The notes: generated by a model not told the origin, from the letters alone. Counted from the stretch's first letter, positions 9,490 through 19,484 are shown. The stretch is 64,000 bases of DNA from Schlesneria paludicola DSM 18645 (GCF_000255655.1 NZ_JH636434.1:1751066-1815065); one strand, 5' to 3'. Made by a program: numbers and translations.

Positions 9490-11502
9490 ATGGCGGACCA
9501 TCACTCTGAGCAGCCTCGTACGACAACAAAACAGGGCGAAAAGTTATTGGGTGGCAGCCCCAGTGGCGTGGTCCCTGCCCCGCACTGGCGGCCACTCAAA
9601 GCAAAAGATGCTCAGGAATTGGGACAGAGCGCGGAGCTGTCGCAATCGGCCGGAGATTCGCTTGATGAACTCTTAAGCGAAGTCGCCACGACGCCCATTC
9701 CGTTGGCGATGCGTACAGAGATCCTATCATCGGGCTTGAACGTGGCTCTGCGACGCTGGCCGAAAGTCGATGCCGAAGCGCTCAATCTGCCGAAACAACC
9801 ATCGCTCATGCCAACCTGGAAAGCGGCACGACAAAAGGTCATTACCTTCGGTCTGCAGTTTCCGGAAGGCGCAGCGCTGATCGCCAAAGATCCCAAGAAA
9901 TCCAAATCCGCTGAAGGCGTTCCTGAGTCTGCCGCGCCCACGATCGAGGTCATGCCAGACTACGAACCGCCGACTGTGGCGTCGCTGCTCGACGGGGTGG
10001 AGCAGGCTCCGAAGCCAAAGCAGGTCACTCGTATCAAGCCGCCTGACGATGCGTTGGCTATTGAAGATCGGCTGTTCTATCTGCTGCAGCCTCCGCTTCA
10101 GTCCTGGCTGGCTGGCCAGGAAATGATCATGCCATTTGAGCCATTCTCCTATCAGTACGAAGGAATCGGCTGGCTCTTTTCCAAAAACTCGGCACTTCTT
10201 GCCGACGAAATGGGCCTTGGCAAGACGATGCAAACCATCACGGCCATTCGTCTGCTCATCCGCAGCGGCCAGGCCCGGCGCGTCTTGCTGGTTTGTCCCA
10301 AACCGTTGCTTCCGAACTGGCAGCGCGAATTCAGTACCTGGGCCGAAGAGCTTCCATTTGTGGTGGTTGAAGGCGACGGAGAGCGTCGTAAGCTGACCTG
10401 GACGATGCCGGGTGTTCCCGTGTTGATTGCGAACTATGAATCGCTGGTCCGAGATTTCGCGGCGTTTCCAGAAGGGGAATTTCCCAAGTTCGACTTGATC
10501 GTGCTCGACGAAGCCCAGCGAATCAAAAACCGGACATCCCGCACGGCCGTCACTGCCCGTGCGCTACCTCGTCGACGAAGCTGGGCGCTGACGGGAACCC
10601 CCATCGAAAACCGGCCGGAAGAACTTGGCGCCCTGTACGAATTCCTGGAAGTTGTCCCCCCGAACGCGACCCCCGATTTGCGACAATTGCAGTCCTTGTC
10701 CAAGCAATTCATCCTGCGGCGTACGAAAAATCTCGTGATGAAGGACATGCCGCCGCGACTTGACCGAGACGCATATCTCGAATTGCTGCCTGCCCAAAAG
10801 GCCGCCTACGACATGGCCGAGAAGGAAGGCGTCATTCAGTTAAATCATCTGGGCGATTCCATTTCCGTCCAGCATGTTTTCGAACTCGTCCTGCGGTTGA
10901 AACAGATCACCAATTTCGATCCCCTGACGCACGAAAGCGCCAAGCTGGACCGACTTGAAGCGGACATGGAAGAAATCGCCGCAAGCGGCGGCAAGGCAAT
11001 CTTGTTCAGCCAGTGGACGAAGGTCATTGATTGGCTGGCCGAACCGATGGCCAAGTATGGTGCGCTCGTCTATCACGGCGGCGTTCCCACCAAGCAACGC
11101 GAACCGATATTGGCCAAGTTCAAAGAAGATCCCAACGCACATATTCTGCTGATGAGCTACGGTACCGGAGCCGTCGGATTGAACCTGCAGTTTGCAGGGT
11201 ATGTTTTTCTGTTCGATCGCTGGTGGAATCCGGCAATTGAAGATCAGGCGATTAACCGAGCACATCGCATCGGCTGTAAGAGTCAGGTGATCGTGACCCG
11301 ATTCATTTGCAAGGACACGATCGAAGAGCGAATCGATCGTGTTCTCAATGAGAAGCGAGAGCTTTTTGCCGCCGTGCTGGGCGAAGGCGATGATACGAAT
11401 GTGTCACTGAGCATGAATGCGTCTGAGATCTTCGGCCTGTTTGATCTCAAGGCGCGTCAGGGCAAGGGCACACGCTCAATCGGCCCGAAACCAGCGGCCT
11501 GA
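9490..11502 (+). CDS. SNF2-family DNA-dependent ATPase/helicase
   Basis: The product has 670 residues. Longer frames begin at GTG 9445 and ATG 9469, but only ATG 9490 has AAGGA at 7-nt spacing. The SNF2 motor is complete: motif [16 protein letters not shown] near residue 237, motif [11 protein letters not shown] (DEAQ) near 338, [12 protein letters not shown] (motif III), QWTKV and [10 protein letters not shown] in the second RecA lobe, and INRAHRIG (motif VI) near 586. Known SNF2 proteins translocate on duplex DNA and remodel nucleoprotein or stalled polymerase. The first 200 residues are not part of the motor and have no recognisable domain; no zinc-binding SWIM signature was seen there. 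It is convergent with the ABC operon, 50 nt away. Confidence 0.93.
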   Translation: MADHHSEQPRTTTKQGEKLLGGSPSGVVPAPHWRPLKAKDAQELGQSAELSQSAGDSLDELLSEVATTPIPLAMRTEILSSGLNVALRRWPKVDAEALNLPKQPSLMPTWKAARQKVITFGLQFPEGAALIAKDPKKSKSAEGVPESAAPTIEVMPDYEPPTVASLLDGVEQAPKPKQVTRIKPPDDALAIEDRLFYLLQPPLQSWLAGQEMIMPFEPFSYQYEGIGWLFSKNSALLADEMGLGKTMQTITAIRLLIRSGQARRVLLVCPKPLLPNWQREFSTWAEELPFVVVEGDGERRKLTWTMPGVPVLIANYESLVRDFAAFPEGEFPKFDLIVLDEAQRIKNRTSRTAVTARALPRRRSWALTGTPIENRPEELGALYEFLEVVPPNATPDLRQLQSLSKQFILRRTKNLVMKDMPPRLDRDAYLELLPAQKAAYDMAEKEGVIQLNHLGDSISVQHVFELVLRLKQITNFDPLTHESAKLDRLEADMEEIAASGGKAILFSQWTKVIDWLAEPMAKYGALVYHGGVPTKQREPILAKFKEDPNAHILLMSYGTGAVGLNLQFAGYVFLFDRWWNPAIEDQAINRAHRIGCKSQVIVTRFICKDTIEERIDRVLNEKRELFAAVLGEGDDTNVSLSMNASEIFGLFDLKARQGKGTRSIGPKPAA

Positions 11503-11552
11503 GAGGAAGCCCAGGTCGCGCGGCGCAACGAGTCGTCCGCCAATGGAGTCGT

Positions 11553-12347
11553 TCAGATATCAGACTCCGCTGACGATGAAAATTCTTTCATCCGGAGCGC
11601 GGCAACCGACGCGATCAGCAATGCGAATGTCGCTCCGATCAGAACCGTCACGTGCAGCCAGGTTGGTTCCTCCCCCACGATGGGCAGCCCCCCCGCTTCC
11701 TGACGTCGAAGGATGTCCAGTTCGCACCATTTGGCCGCAAGCGCCCGCAGTCGATATTGAATTGTGAGCTGGTTAATGACCGCCGGAATAAAACTGACCA
11801 CCAGTTCAAACAACAGCGTATAGGCAACTGCCAGGACCATGGCACGCCGTGGGAACAAAACACCCAATAGCAGATAAATTGCGGCATACGCAGGGCATGA
11901 AAGCAACACGAGGTAGAACATCGTCCAGCCGATGCGCACCCAGTCGCTTGTTCCGGAAATCCTGGCGGCAACTACCAGGCCTAAAATGGCTGGCGGAATC
12001 ACCCACGTCACTGCCGCCACGTATTTTCCCAGCAAGACTGCAGTCGAACCATTTGGGCGAACGGCCAGGTAAACCCAACTTCGCCGTTCCAGCTCTGCCG
12101 AGATCGCCGGTGTCGTCCACAGCAGCGTCCCGAGCATCGAAATGAGCATGGGAACGAGCGCAAAGAGCAACCAGGCACAGAGATTTCGCCAGGCATCGCT
12201 TTCTAGATCCGTCGTGCCCGGGACTGCGTAGCGAACCAGCCCGACGATAAATATGGGAAATGCGGCAAGCACGAGCCACCACGAAAGCCGAGCCCAGGTC
12301 AGAGCTCGCTTCCACTCGAATGCAAATACCGCGATGATGTTGCCCAT
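11553..12347 (-). CDS. ABC-2 type transporter permease (second exporter of a four-gene operon)
   Basis: This 264-residue integral membrane protein has about six hydrophobic helices, including WLVLAAFPIFIVGLV, LLFALVPMLISMLGTLL, YLVLLSCPAYAAIYLLLG and VLAVAYTLLFELVVSF. A short LERRSWVYLAVRP segment after helix 2 is typical of ABC-2 exporter permeases that work with the upstream ATPase. Its ATG shares one base with the stop codon of that ATPase gene (TAATG), indicating translational coupling. The substrate is unknown. It is the last gene of the operon. Confidence 0.85.
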   Translation of the reverse strand: MGNIIAVFAFEWKRALTWARLSWWLVLAAFPIFIVGLVRYAVPGTTDLESDAWRNLCAWLLFALVPMLISMLGTLLWTTPAISAELERRSWVYLAVRPNGSTAVLLGKYVAAVTWVIPPAILGLVVAARISGTSDWVRIGWTMFYLVLLSCPAYAAIYLLLGVLFPRRAMVLAVAYTLLFELVVSFIPAVINQLTIQYRLRALAAKWCELDILRRQEAGGLPIVGEEPTWLHVTVLIGATFALLIASVAALRMKEFSSSAESDI

Positions 12348-13273
12348 TATAATTCCCCTCGATGCATCTTCATCAGGGAATTGAACAAGGCCTGCAGTGA
12401 CTCATCTGCCGACCGCATTTCAAAGACGTCCAGTTGCTCTTCGACGAGCCATGACGCCAACTGCTCATAGAGCGGAATCGGCCGCTGCGTTGCGATGATC
12501 AACGTATCTCCCGTGACACGAACTGAGTCCACTGATCGCTCGCGAACCATTCTGGCCCCCAATTGATGTGGGTTTGAACAGCGCATGACGATCTCACTCG
12601 GGATTCCGACCATCATCGCGTGCACGTCATCGGCCGTACCCGCGGCCAATAACCGTCCACCACAAATCAGCAAGAATGACTGCGTGATCGACTCGATCTC
12701 GTGTAACACATGGCTCGCAAACAACAGACTTTTCCCGCGGCCAATCCAGTTTTTAAGAACAATGGTCAGTTCGTGGCGACCGATCGGGTCCAGTCCATTG
12801 AACGGTTCGTCCAGAATCAGAAACTCGGGATCATGCGCAATCGCCTGAGCCAGCTTGGTTCTCTGACGCATTCCGCGTGAATAGGTCGAAATGGGGCGAT
12901 ACATCGAACTGTGCATACCGACCATCCCGAGCGCCGTCTTCGCGGTCGATCCAGCCTGACGTGACGTCATGCCCTGCAGTTGCTGCAGATATTTCACCCA
13001 GTCGAATCCGGTCACATCGGCATACATCCCTTCGCCGCCGGGGCAGTATCCCAGTCGTTTGAAGAGTTGGGAATTGTTGCGTGGCGAATGACCATCGACA
13101 CGGACGCTACCCAGCGTCGGCGACAGTTGCCCGGTAATCAGATTCAGTAACGTCGATTTCCCCGATCCGTTGGGACCGAGCAATCCGTACGCCCCCGGCT
13201 CAAGCGTCAATGTAAAATCATTGACGCCGATCACCTTTCCGTACAACTTTGTCACATTCTTGAGTTCAATCAT
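12347..13273 (-). CDS. ABC transporter ATP-binding protein (second exporter)
   Basis: This is a 308-residue ABC ATPase. A TTG at 13291 would add six residues, but ATG 13273 (MIELKNVTKLYG) is the conserved family start. Walker A is GPNGSGKST, the signature region is YSRGMRQRTKLAQA, Walker B is FLILDEPFNGLD, and the switch His lies in LLFASHVLHE. The signature has SRGMRQ in place of LSGGQ, common in ABC-2 exporters. The C-terminal 90 residues form the extra domain seen in that class. It is 52 nt downstream of the first permease gene, in the same operon. Confidence 0.93.
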   Translation of the reverse strand: MIELKNVTKLYGKVIGVNDFTLTLEPGAYGLLGPNGSGKSTLLNLITGQLSPTLGSVRVDGHSPRNNSQLFKRLGYCPGGEGMYADVTGFDWVKYLQQLQGMTSRQAGSTAKTALGMVGMHSSMYRPISTYSRGMRQRTKLAQAIAHDPEFLILDEPFNGLDPIGRHELTIVLKNWIGRGKSLLFASHVLHEIESITQSFLLICGGRLLAAGTADDVHAMMVGIPSEIVMRCSNPHQLGARMVRERSVDSVRVTGDTLIIATQRPIPLYEQLASWLVEEQLDVFEMRSADESLQALFNSLMKMHRGEL

Positions 13274-13343
13274 CGAGATCGACGCTCGCAATTCAACATC
13301 ACGTGATTCCGGTCAATAATAATGAATCTTTAGTGGCGCGTTA

Positions 13344-14399
13344 CTAAACACGCATTGGAGCCGAGATTCGACGGAACAGAATCACCAGCGATCCCGTCGT
13401 GAGCACAACCAGAATCACGATTGACCAGACAACGTCAGACAGATCCGAGAACCCGAAGACCCAATTCTGGACACGGCCGAGTGTGTGATAGAGAGACAAG
13501 TGCGTCCACGCCGATTCCACCGGTTCCACAATCTGATTCCGATCGTGAAACCGACTCTGTGAATTAAACGACTGTGCCGAAGTCACGGCGCTGTACGTAA
13601 ACCAGCCAAGAATCCAGACGGCAAACCAGGCAAACCCCGCAATCCGACTCTCTTGCGTCAGCGAAGACAGCCCCAGGGCGAGCGCCGACGTCGGCAGCAT
13701 GAGCACGAACGACGCCGCGGCGATTCGAAGAGGAAAGTCCCATGTCGCCGCGATAACATCCAGACTGGGCGACAGTAAGATTCCCATGACATACAGCACA
13801 AGAGCCGGAATCGCAGAAATCATTGCTAAATACGCCCACAGTCCCGCCAATTTGCCGATGACATATTCAGTACGCGTCAACGGACGCGAAAAGTAGATTA
13901 GGAATGCACGAGATCGGATGTCCTGCGAAATGAGCGGCGGCGCAATCAAGCCAACCATTAACACCATTAGAAATGCTTGAGGGTAACGAAAAAACGACTT
14001 CAGCAGCCAGCCCCATGCCAAATGCCGCTGGCCAGCCATGTCGTCAATGCGCAGCGCAGCAATCAACTCTTCCATGACTGGCGTCCGCGGCAGTCCGCGC
14101 GTCAGCGGCACGACGATCGCGCGCCACTCGGGATAGTTCGACGCCTGCTCCCACAAGAACAGTCCCGTCCCAAACCAAAGCGTGGGCAGCCACGCAAAAA
14201 ACAGAATCCGTTTTAGCCAGGTGTTCTGCCAAGAGCGGCGGATCACCACGAGTGCAATGACCAGCCAGCGCGTCCATCCTGATGCCAACTGCCCCGACCA
14301 ACCGCGATATCCAAGATTGTGAATGCCCTGCCCTTTCAGGCGACGGGCACCGTCGTCGAGTTGTCCCGATCGTAACACCGACGGAGAGACGTCATTCAT
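13344..14399 (-). CDS. ABC-2 type transporter permease (first exporter)
   Basis: This 351-residue membrane protein has around six helices, such as FLMVLMVGLIAPPLI, LAMISAIPALVLYVMGILL and IAGFAWFAVWILGWFTYS near the middle and a C-terminal IVILVVLTTGSLVILF. The DIRSRAFLIYFSRPLTRTEY loop is typical of ABC-2 permeases. The start at 14399 overlaps the end of the upstream ATPase by 8 nt; an alternative in-frame start lies 15 nt upstream. It works with the ATPase at 14392-15321. The substrate is unknown. Confidence 0.86.
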   Translation of the reverse strand: MNDVSPSVLRSGQLDDGARRLKGQGIHNLGYRGWSGQLASGWTRWLVIALVVIRRSWQNTWLKRILFFAWLPTLWFGTGLFLWEQASNYPEWRAIVVPLTRGLPRTPVMEELIAALRIDDMAGQRHLAWGWLLKSFFRYPQAFLMVLMVGLIAPPLISQDIRSRAFLIYFSRPLTRTEYVIGKLAGLWAYLAMISAIPALVLYVMGILLSPSLDVIAATWDFPLRIAAASFVLMLPTSALALGLSSLTQESRIAGFAWFAVWILGWFTYSAVTSAQSFNSQSRFHDRNQIVEPVESAWTHLSLYHTLGRVQNWVFGFSDLSDVVWSIVILVVLTTGSLVILFRRISAPMRV

Positions 14400-15321
14400 C
14401 GAGAGCCTCCTCACGGACGGCGTTCACAAAAATCTCTTCGAGAGAATTGCGAGCGGGTGTTAGCGATCGAATACTCACATGGCATTTTTCCGCGGCGAGC
14501 CAAACGAGTCGAGCCAATTCGTCGGGTGGCCCCTTCAAGGCGATGATCCCGGTCGACAACACTTCGACGGGAATTCCATGACTGTGCAAATGCGCGACGA
14601 ATGACTCGGACGAACCAAGCAACCGGACGTGCAGCGACGGTGACGAGGGACGACTCAATTCCGCAAGATCTTCCGCGACTTGAACGCGGCCGCGTGCGAG
14701 AATCACCACGGAATCGCTGATCGATTGCACGTCCGGCAGAATGTGAGTGCAAAGCAGTACCGCTTTATGATGCTCCCGCGCCATCACACGAATTCGATTC
14801 AACATCGCCTGACGCTCTTCAGGATCTAAACCGGACGTCGGTTCGTCCAGAATCAGAACGGGGGGATCGTGTACGAGTGCTTGTGCAAATCGAAGCTTTT
14901 GCCGCATCCCCGTCGAATAGGTTTCAACCGTCCGGTAACGCTCTTGAGCCACACCGCAGAAGTCCAGGATTTCGTGCGCGCGGCGAAGCCCCTCGACGGC
15001 GGGAAATTTCGCAAGTTGGGCCACAAATTGGACAGACTCCACTCCTGTCATTCCATGCAGATAGCAATCGTCTTCGGGCATGTAGCCGACTTGTTCGCGA
15101 ATTTCACGCGATTGTCGCCCCAACTCGAACTCCAAAAGACGTCCCCGTCCACTGGTCATTCGAACGAGTCCCAACAAGACCTTAATCAACGTCGATTTGC
15201 CCGCTCCGTTGGGCCCCAGCAATCCCGTCACGCCCGATCGAATCTGAAGCGAAACGTGATCCAGCGCCCGGAATCGACCGTAATCTTTGGTGACGTCAAC
15301 GAGTTCAATCAGGTTGGTCAT
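14392..15321 (-). CDS. ABC transporter ATP-binding protein (first exporter, operon head)
   Basis: This 309-residue ABC ATPase begins MTNLIELVDVTKDYG. Walker A is GPNGAGKST, the Q-loop region is VGYMPEDDC, the signature is YSTGMRQKLRFAQA, Walker B is VLILDEPTSGLD, and the H-loop is LLCTHIL. It is the first gene of an operon with order ATPase, permease, ATPase, permease, all overlapping or closely spaced. The layout suggests either two exporters regulated together or one heteromeric complex. The divergent neighbour is the antiporter gene at 15615, with 293 nt between them for both promoters. Confidence 0.94.
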   Translation of the reverse strand: MTNLIELVDVTKDYGRFRALDHVSLQIRSGVTGLLGPNGAGKSTLIKVLLGLVRMTSGRGRLLEFELGRQSREIREQVGYMPEDDCYLHGMTGVESVQFVAQLAKFPAVEGLRRAHEILDFCGVAQERYRTVETYSTGMRQKLRFAQALVHDPPVLILDEPTSGLDPEERQAMLNRIRVMAREHHKAVLLCTHILPDVQSISDSVVILARGRVQVAEDLAELSRPSSPSLHVRLLGSSESFVAHLHSHGIPVEVLSTGIIALKGPPDELARLVWLAAEKCHVSIRSLTPARNSLEEIFVNAVREEALDE

Positions 15322-15614
15322 GTCAGAGAAGTCAGCTCAATCTTGATGTCTGATCAACCGCAAGAATCGATCATCCTGGCGCGTGAACGGTGCGAATGCA
15401 ATCGACTCACCCTTTCGACGATCTCACCCGCAGCCTGGATTGCCTGGATGCCACTCCATCCGAATCCCAAACCGGTACCGTGGCATCCCGTTGGTCGTCA
15501 ACGCTCCTGCCCACAAATACCGTCTTGACAACTGTCGTTCAAACAGACATTATCAACGAACGCACCGGCCGGTGGTGCAATCAAATTCTATCCTGACGGA
15601 ATTGCGCGAGCATT

Positions 15615-17057
15615 ATGCTTTCGACAACTGAAACCCAAGCCAATTCTGGGGTGCATCGCGAATCCGCGCTGCAATTTGTGGTTTACTTGCTGCTGCTTGC
15701 GGGCGCGGTGGGTTCATTTCTCTTGATTCAGCACTTTGGACAAACATTGTCTGCACCGGACGCTGTCGACGCCGAAGCCGCTCCCAAAGTGGGAAAGGCC
15801 CCTGGGGTCGATGTGGTGTTGCACGTGCTGGCCACGCTTGCCGCCATCATCGCGGTCGGAAACCTTTTCGCCTGGGGATTTCGAAAAATTGGGCAGCCGG
15901 CCGTGATTGGCGAGGTTGTCGCAGGAATCGCGTTGGGGCCCTCGTTATTGGGATCGATTTCACCCGAACTGCTGCACGTCCTGATCCCCGGCCCGAACGT
16001 CGATCCCCAGGGAATGGTACTTTCCTCGCTGAAGACAATCGCGCAGCTTGGCGTGATCCTTTACATGTTTATCGTGGGGTTGGAACTGAACACCCACAAA
16101 GTGGGGCGTCACGCTCGTGCGGCCATCGCCGTCTCGCACGCGAGCATCGTGGTACCATTCGTCCTGGGTGCCGTCTTGTCACTTTGGCTGTATCCGAGGT
16201 TGTCAACGAGCAACGTGCCGTTCACAAGTTTTGCGCTATTCCTGGGTGTGGCCATGTCCATCACCGCGTTTCCGGTGCTCGCCCGCATTCTGACAGATCA
16301 ACGCCTGGAACGCACGGATTTGGGCGTTGTGGCATTGAGCTGCGCAGCGACCGACGATGTAACCGCATGGTGCCTGCTGGCATTTGTCGTCGGCGTGGCA
16401 CAATCGCAAATCAGTAGCGCGGTCATGGTCGCCATCTGGACGTTTGTCTTCATCGCTGCCATGTTTTTCGTGGTTCGGCCGCTGGCGATCAAGTGGATCA
16501 ACTGGGCCGAACCGCGCGGCTATGATCGTCAGGCGACACCGATCTTGTTTATCGCGTTGCTTTGCTCGTCTCTTGTCACAGAAGCCATCGGCATCCATGC
16601 CGTCTTCGGTGCGTTTCTGTTAGGAGCCGTCATCCCGCACGATTCGCGTGTCGCTCAAGAATTGAGCCGCAAACTGATCGATGTGGTGACAACACTGCTG
16701 CTGCCCGCATTTTTTGCCGTGACGGGAATGAACACTCGCATCGGTCTGGTGAGCGGCATGGAAAGTTGGCTGATCTGTGGGGCCATCATCCTGGTTGCGA
16801 CGATGGGCAAATGTGGCGGCACGATCGCGGCATCACGCTTCGTGGGACTCGACTGGTCGATGTCGACCGCGCTGGGAGTGCTCATGAACACGCGTGGGCT
16901 GATGGAACTGATCGTGTTGAACATCGGCCTGTCGCTGGGCGTGATCTCGCCGAAGCTGTTCGCGATGATGGTCATCATGGCCGTCGTCACCACCGTAGCA
17001 ACCGCACCGATCTTGAAACTGCTGATAAAGCGTATTCAGCCCGAACTCGCGGCCTGA
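15615..17057 (+). CDS. Monovalent cation:proton antiporter, CPA2 family
   Basis: A 480-residue inner-membrane exchanger with about 12-13 helices after a hydrophobic N-terminal segment. Hallmarks are IGQPAVIGEVVAGIALGPSL near residue 95 (the cation-entry helix of CPA2), AMSITAFPVLARIL, and the charged transport core AATDDVTAW with two adjacent acidic residues. The core fits Na+/H+ or K+/H+ exchange of the CHX/NapA/KefB group. C-terminal regulatory domains (TrkA-N, Usp) are absent, as the protein ends shortly after the last helix. The ion cannot be assigned by eye. The Shine-Dalgarno is weak. The gene is convergent with the PLP enzyme gene. Confidence 0.9.
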   Translation: MLSTTETQANSGVHRESALQFVVYLLLLAGAVGSFLLIQHFGQTLSAPDAVDAEAAPKVGKAPGVDVVLHVLATLAAIIAVGNLFAWGFRKIGQPAVIGEVVAGIALGPSLLGSISPELLHVLIPGPNVDPQGMVLSSLKTIAQLGVILYMFIVGLELNTHKVGRHARAAIAVSHASIVVPFVLGAVLSLWLYPRLSTSNVPFTSFALFLGVAMSITAFPVLARILTDQRLERTDLGVVALSCAATDDVTAWCLLAFVVGVAQSQISSAVMVAIWTFVFIAAMFFVVRPLAIKWINWAEPRGYDRQATPILFIALLCSSLVTEAIGIHAVFGAFLLGAVIPHDSRVAQELSRKLIDVVTTLLLPAFFAVTGMNTRIGLVSGMESWLICGAIILVATMGKCGGTIAASRFVGLDWSMSTALGVLMNTRGLMELIVLNIGLSLGVISPKLFAMMVIMAVVTTVATAPILKLLIKRIQPELAA

Positions 17058-17172
17058 GTTCGCCCCCTAGGCAGCCGCGCGAGCTCCCCACTTGATCCGT
17101 CAACGCCCACAATGCAACTGCCCTCGCAAATCATCCCGAAGCGAGGTGGTCGAGCAAAGTCAGAGCGACTCA

Positions 17173-17253
17173 AAAAAAAACGTGACCTCCGATTCTCTGT
17201 GGTGTGTCTCTTTGTTCGGAAAACAAGAAACTGACCACGGAGATCCGGAGATC
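17173..17253 (-). terminator. Long imperfect palindrome with T-run; terminator for the PLP-enzyme gene and possible dispersed repeat
   Basis: Two arms of about 34 bp (17184-17217 and 17222-17253) are imperfect inverted copies: one contains CTCTGTGGTGTGTCTC, the other CCACGGAGATCCGGAGATCA. On the minus strand the hairpin is followed by nine T (A-run at 17173-17181), the form of an intrinsic terminator for the gene ending at 17277. Its CCACGGAG-rich arms resemble extragenic palindromes that I recall as common in planctomycetes and some other phyla. Confidence 0.65.
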
Positions 17254-17276
17254 ACGGAAAAGGACAATTCCACGCA

Positions 17277-18416
17277 CTACTCTGCGAGTGCCTTGCCGAA
17301 GTCAGCAACCAGATCATCCGGATGCTCAATTCCGACCGAGACCCGCAAGGTCGAATCGGTAATACCGGCTTCGCGTCGAGCGGCTTCATTCATCGAAGCG
17401 TGGCTCATGCTATCAGGATATTCAATCAGCGATTCAACGCCGCCCAGCGATTCGGCCAGTTGGAACAATGTCAATTTCTTGAGAAGCTTTTCCACTGCGG
17501 GACGGCCGCCTTTCAGCTCAAAACTCAGCATCGCACCAAATCCAGATTGCTGACGCTTGGCCAAATCATGCTGTGGATGATCGGGCAAACCTGGATAGTA
17601 CACGTGGCTAACGCGATCATGTGAATCCAGGAACTTCGCCAGCGCCATGGCGCCTCGTTGATGAGCTTCCATTCGCGGGCCCAACGTCTTGACGCCGCGC
17701 AGAACCAGCCAGGCATCAAACGGTGAACAAGCCAGCCCCAACGCATTCACGACATAGCTGATGCGGTCCGCATGTTCCTTCTTATTCGTGACCACGCAAC
17801 CGCCGACAACGTCCGAATGTCCGTTCAAATACTTCGTCGTCGAGTGCACAACGATATCGACGCCATGCTCGAACGGCCGCTGCAAATAGGGAGACAAGAA
17901 CGTGTTGTCGGCAATCGTAATGGCCCCACCGGCCTTCGCAATTTTGCAAATTGCGGCCATATCAACGATATTCAGCAAGGGATTGCTGGGCGTTTCGATC
18001 CAGACACACTTGGTTTTCGGCGTCATGGCTTTCCGGACGTTTTCCGGATCGCTCATCCGCACGAAAACGAAATCGATTCCCATCTGGCGAAACAGGGAAT
18101 CGAACAGGCGATAGGTACCGCCGTAGATGTCGTGACCGGCAATGATCTGATCGCCAGGCTGGAATAGATGCATCGTGGCGGTGATCGCCGACATCCCGGT
18201 GCAGGTCGCCCGAGAATCGATTCCCCCTTCGAGCGCGGTTAAATTTTCTTCGAGAGCACGTCGCGTGGGATTGCCGCTGCGCGTGTAGTCGAATCCGCGG
18301 TGGGTCTGGAGATCATCCCAGCGAAACGTCGACGAAGGATAAATGGGTGTTGTGGCACTGTTGAACGTCCCGTCTTTGTCGACGCCAGTATGCACACACC
18401 GAGTCTCGAACTGCAT
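17277..18416 (-). CDS. Cys/Met-metabolism PLP-dependent enzyme (cystathionine gamma-synthase / lyase type)
   Basis: This 379-residue fold-type I PLP enzyme is of the trans-sulfuration family. The PLP lysine is in HSTTKYLNGHSD (K195); YTRSGNPTRRALE and the ETPSNPLLNIVD stretch are family motifs, and GVESLIEYPDSMSHASM near the C-terminus is the substrate-carboxylate region. Sequence alone does not separate cystathionine gamma-synthase (MetB) from gamma-lyase or beta-lyase. The frame is open to 18593, but MQFETRCVH at 18416 has AAAGGA 8 nt upstream and is the family start. It may be co-transcribed with the isomerase gene upstream (177-nt gap). Confidence 0.9.
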   Translation of the reverse strand: MQFETRCVHTGVDKDGTFNSATTPIYPSSTFRWDDLQTHRGFDYTRSGNPTRRALEENLTALEGGIDSRATCTGMSAITATMHLFQPGDQIIAGHDIYGGTYRLFDSLFRQMGIDFVFVRMSDPENVRKAMTPKTKCVWIETPSNPLLNIVDMAAICKIAKAGGAITIADNTFLSPYLQRPFEHGVDIVVHSTTKYLNGHSDVVGGCVVTNKKEHADRISYVVNALGLACSPFDAWLVLRGVKTLGPRMEAHQRGAMALAKFLDSHDRVSHVYYPGLPDHPQHDLAKRQQSGFGAMLSFELKGGRPAVEKLLKKLTLFQLAESLGGVESLIEYPDSMSHASMNEAARREAGITDSTLRVSVGIEHPDDLVADFGKALAE

Positions 18417-18593
18417 GGAAACCGTCCTTTGCGGAAATAACCGGAAACTTTCGGAGCAACATGTTAAGGGGGAGGACCATCCCCCGACAATCGAGTCGAA
18501 GTCCTGACAAGAAATCTGGTCGGCGGCAGCGTATTGAACGGCCATGAGACACGACTCACCTCCGCAGACACGCATCAGGCCGAGTTGATTCAA

Positions 18594-19484
18594 CTAGTCG
18601 AGCTTGTGTTCATTCATCCAGCGCAGGTACTGACGGGCACATTCATCCAGGTTTTCGAGAGAGCCGCCCCCGCGAAGCGGCGAGCACATCTCGTAGCTTG
18701 CGACGCCATTGAAACCACCGTCGTGCAAACCACGGAAAAAGCGCGCGTAGTCGATACACCCTGCTCCAAAGGGGACTGCTCGCATGTATTCGGGGGCCGC
18801 GGGCTGATAATTCACATGCGCGGGGCAGTATCGAAACCGGGGCAATCGCACGTAGTCCGCATTCGTCGTAATGACTGTGTGGGGTGCCGCAATCCGGGCG
18901 GCTTCGTAGAGGTCTTCACCCCGTAAGGCTGGTGACCAGGCGTCGAATCCCAGGCGGCAATTCGACCGATCAATATCCTGCAGCAGTTCCAAAAGTGCGG
19001 TCGTGTGGACGGCCAGATCGTGATGATTTTGAACTGCGATTGTCACGCCGAATGACTGCGCTCGATCCGCCATTTCTTGTATCGCTGTGACAGTCCGCTG
19101 CCAAAGCCCTTGAAACGGCAACTGATCGGATTCGTACGCCGTGAAGACGCGCACGACGTTCGCCCCCAGCCTTGCCCCGATTCGGCAAAGCGATTCGACG
19201 TAGGCAATCTGCATTTCGAGAAATGGCACTTCGACGGCGCCCGCGTGCCCAAGATCGATGTACGCCGCGATAACGGGACAGGCAACGCCTGCGTTGTCGA
19301 GAGTCTCCACAAGCAGTTCCAGTTGGCGCTCATCCGTGTCCAAGATTGAAAGCTGTGGCCGTTTTCCTGCCAGCATGACGTTGGAATACCCCAACTGAGC
19401 GGCCCGACGGATGAACTGAGGCAGATCCAGCGACGCCTGCCCCCAGAATCCGGCATAGCTGACGGAAAAAAGACAGTGCTGCAT
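18594..19484 (-). CDS. Sugar phosphate isomerase/epimerase family TIM-barrel protein
   Basis: A 296-residue xylose-isomerase-like TIM barrel (AP endonuclease 2 superfamily). The start at 19484 has GGAG 5 nt upstream; the frame is open to 19601 without conserved sequence. Visible strand-end motifs are GYSNVMLAGKRP, GANVVRVFTAY, FGVTIAVQNHHD and CRLGFDAWSP; the Asn-His and Asp residues are probable metal or substrate ligands. No signal peptide is seen. Members of this superfamily isomerise or epimerise sugars and polyols; the substrate is not predictable. It lies upstream of the PLP-enzyme gene and divergent from a second TIM-barrel isomerase. Confidence 0.8.
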   Translation of the reverse strand: MQHCLFSVSYAGFWGQASLDLPQFIRRAAQLGYSNVMLAGKRPQLSILDTDERQLELLVETLDNAGVACPVIAAYIDLGHAGAVEVPFLEMQIAYVESLCRIGARLGANVVRVFTAYESDQLPFQGLWQRTVTAIQEMADRAQSFGVTIAVQNHHDLAVHTTALLELLQDIDRSNCRLGFDAWSPALRGEDLYEAARIAAPHTVITTNADYVRLPRFRYCPAHVNYQPAAPEYMRAVPFGAGCIDYARFFRGLHDGGFNGVASYEMCSPLRGGGSLENLDECARQYLRWMNEHKLD

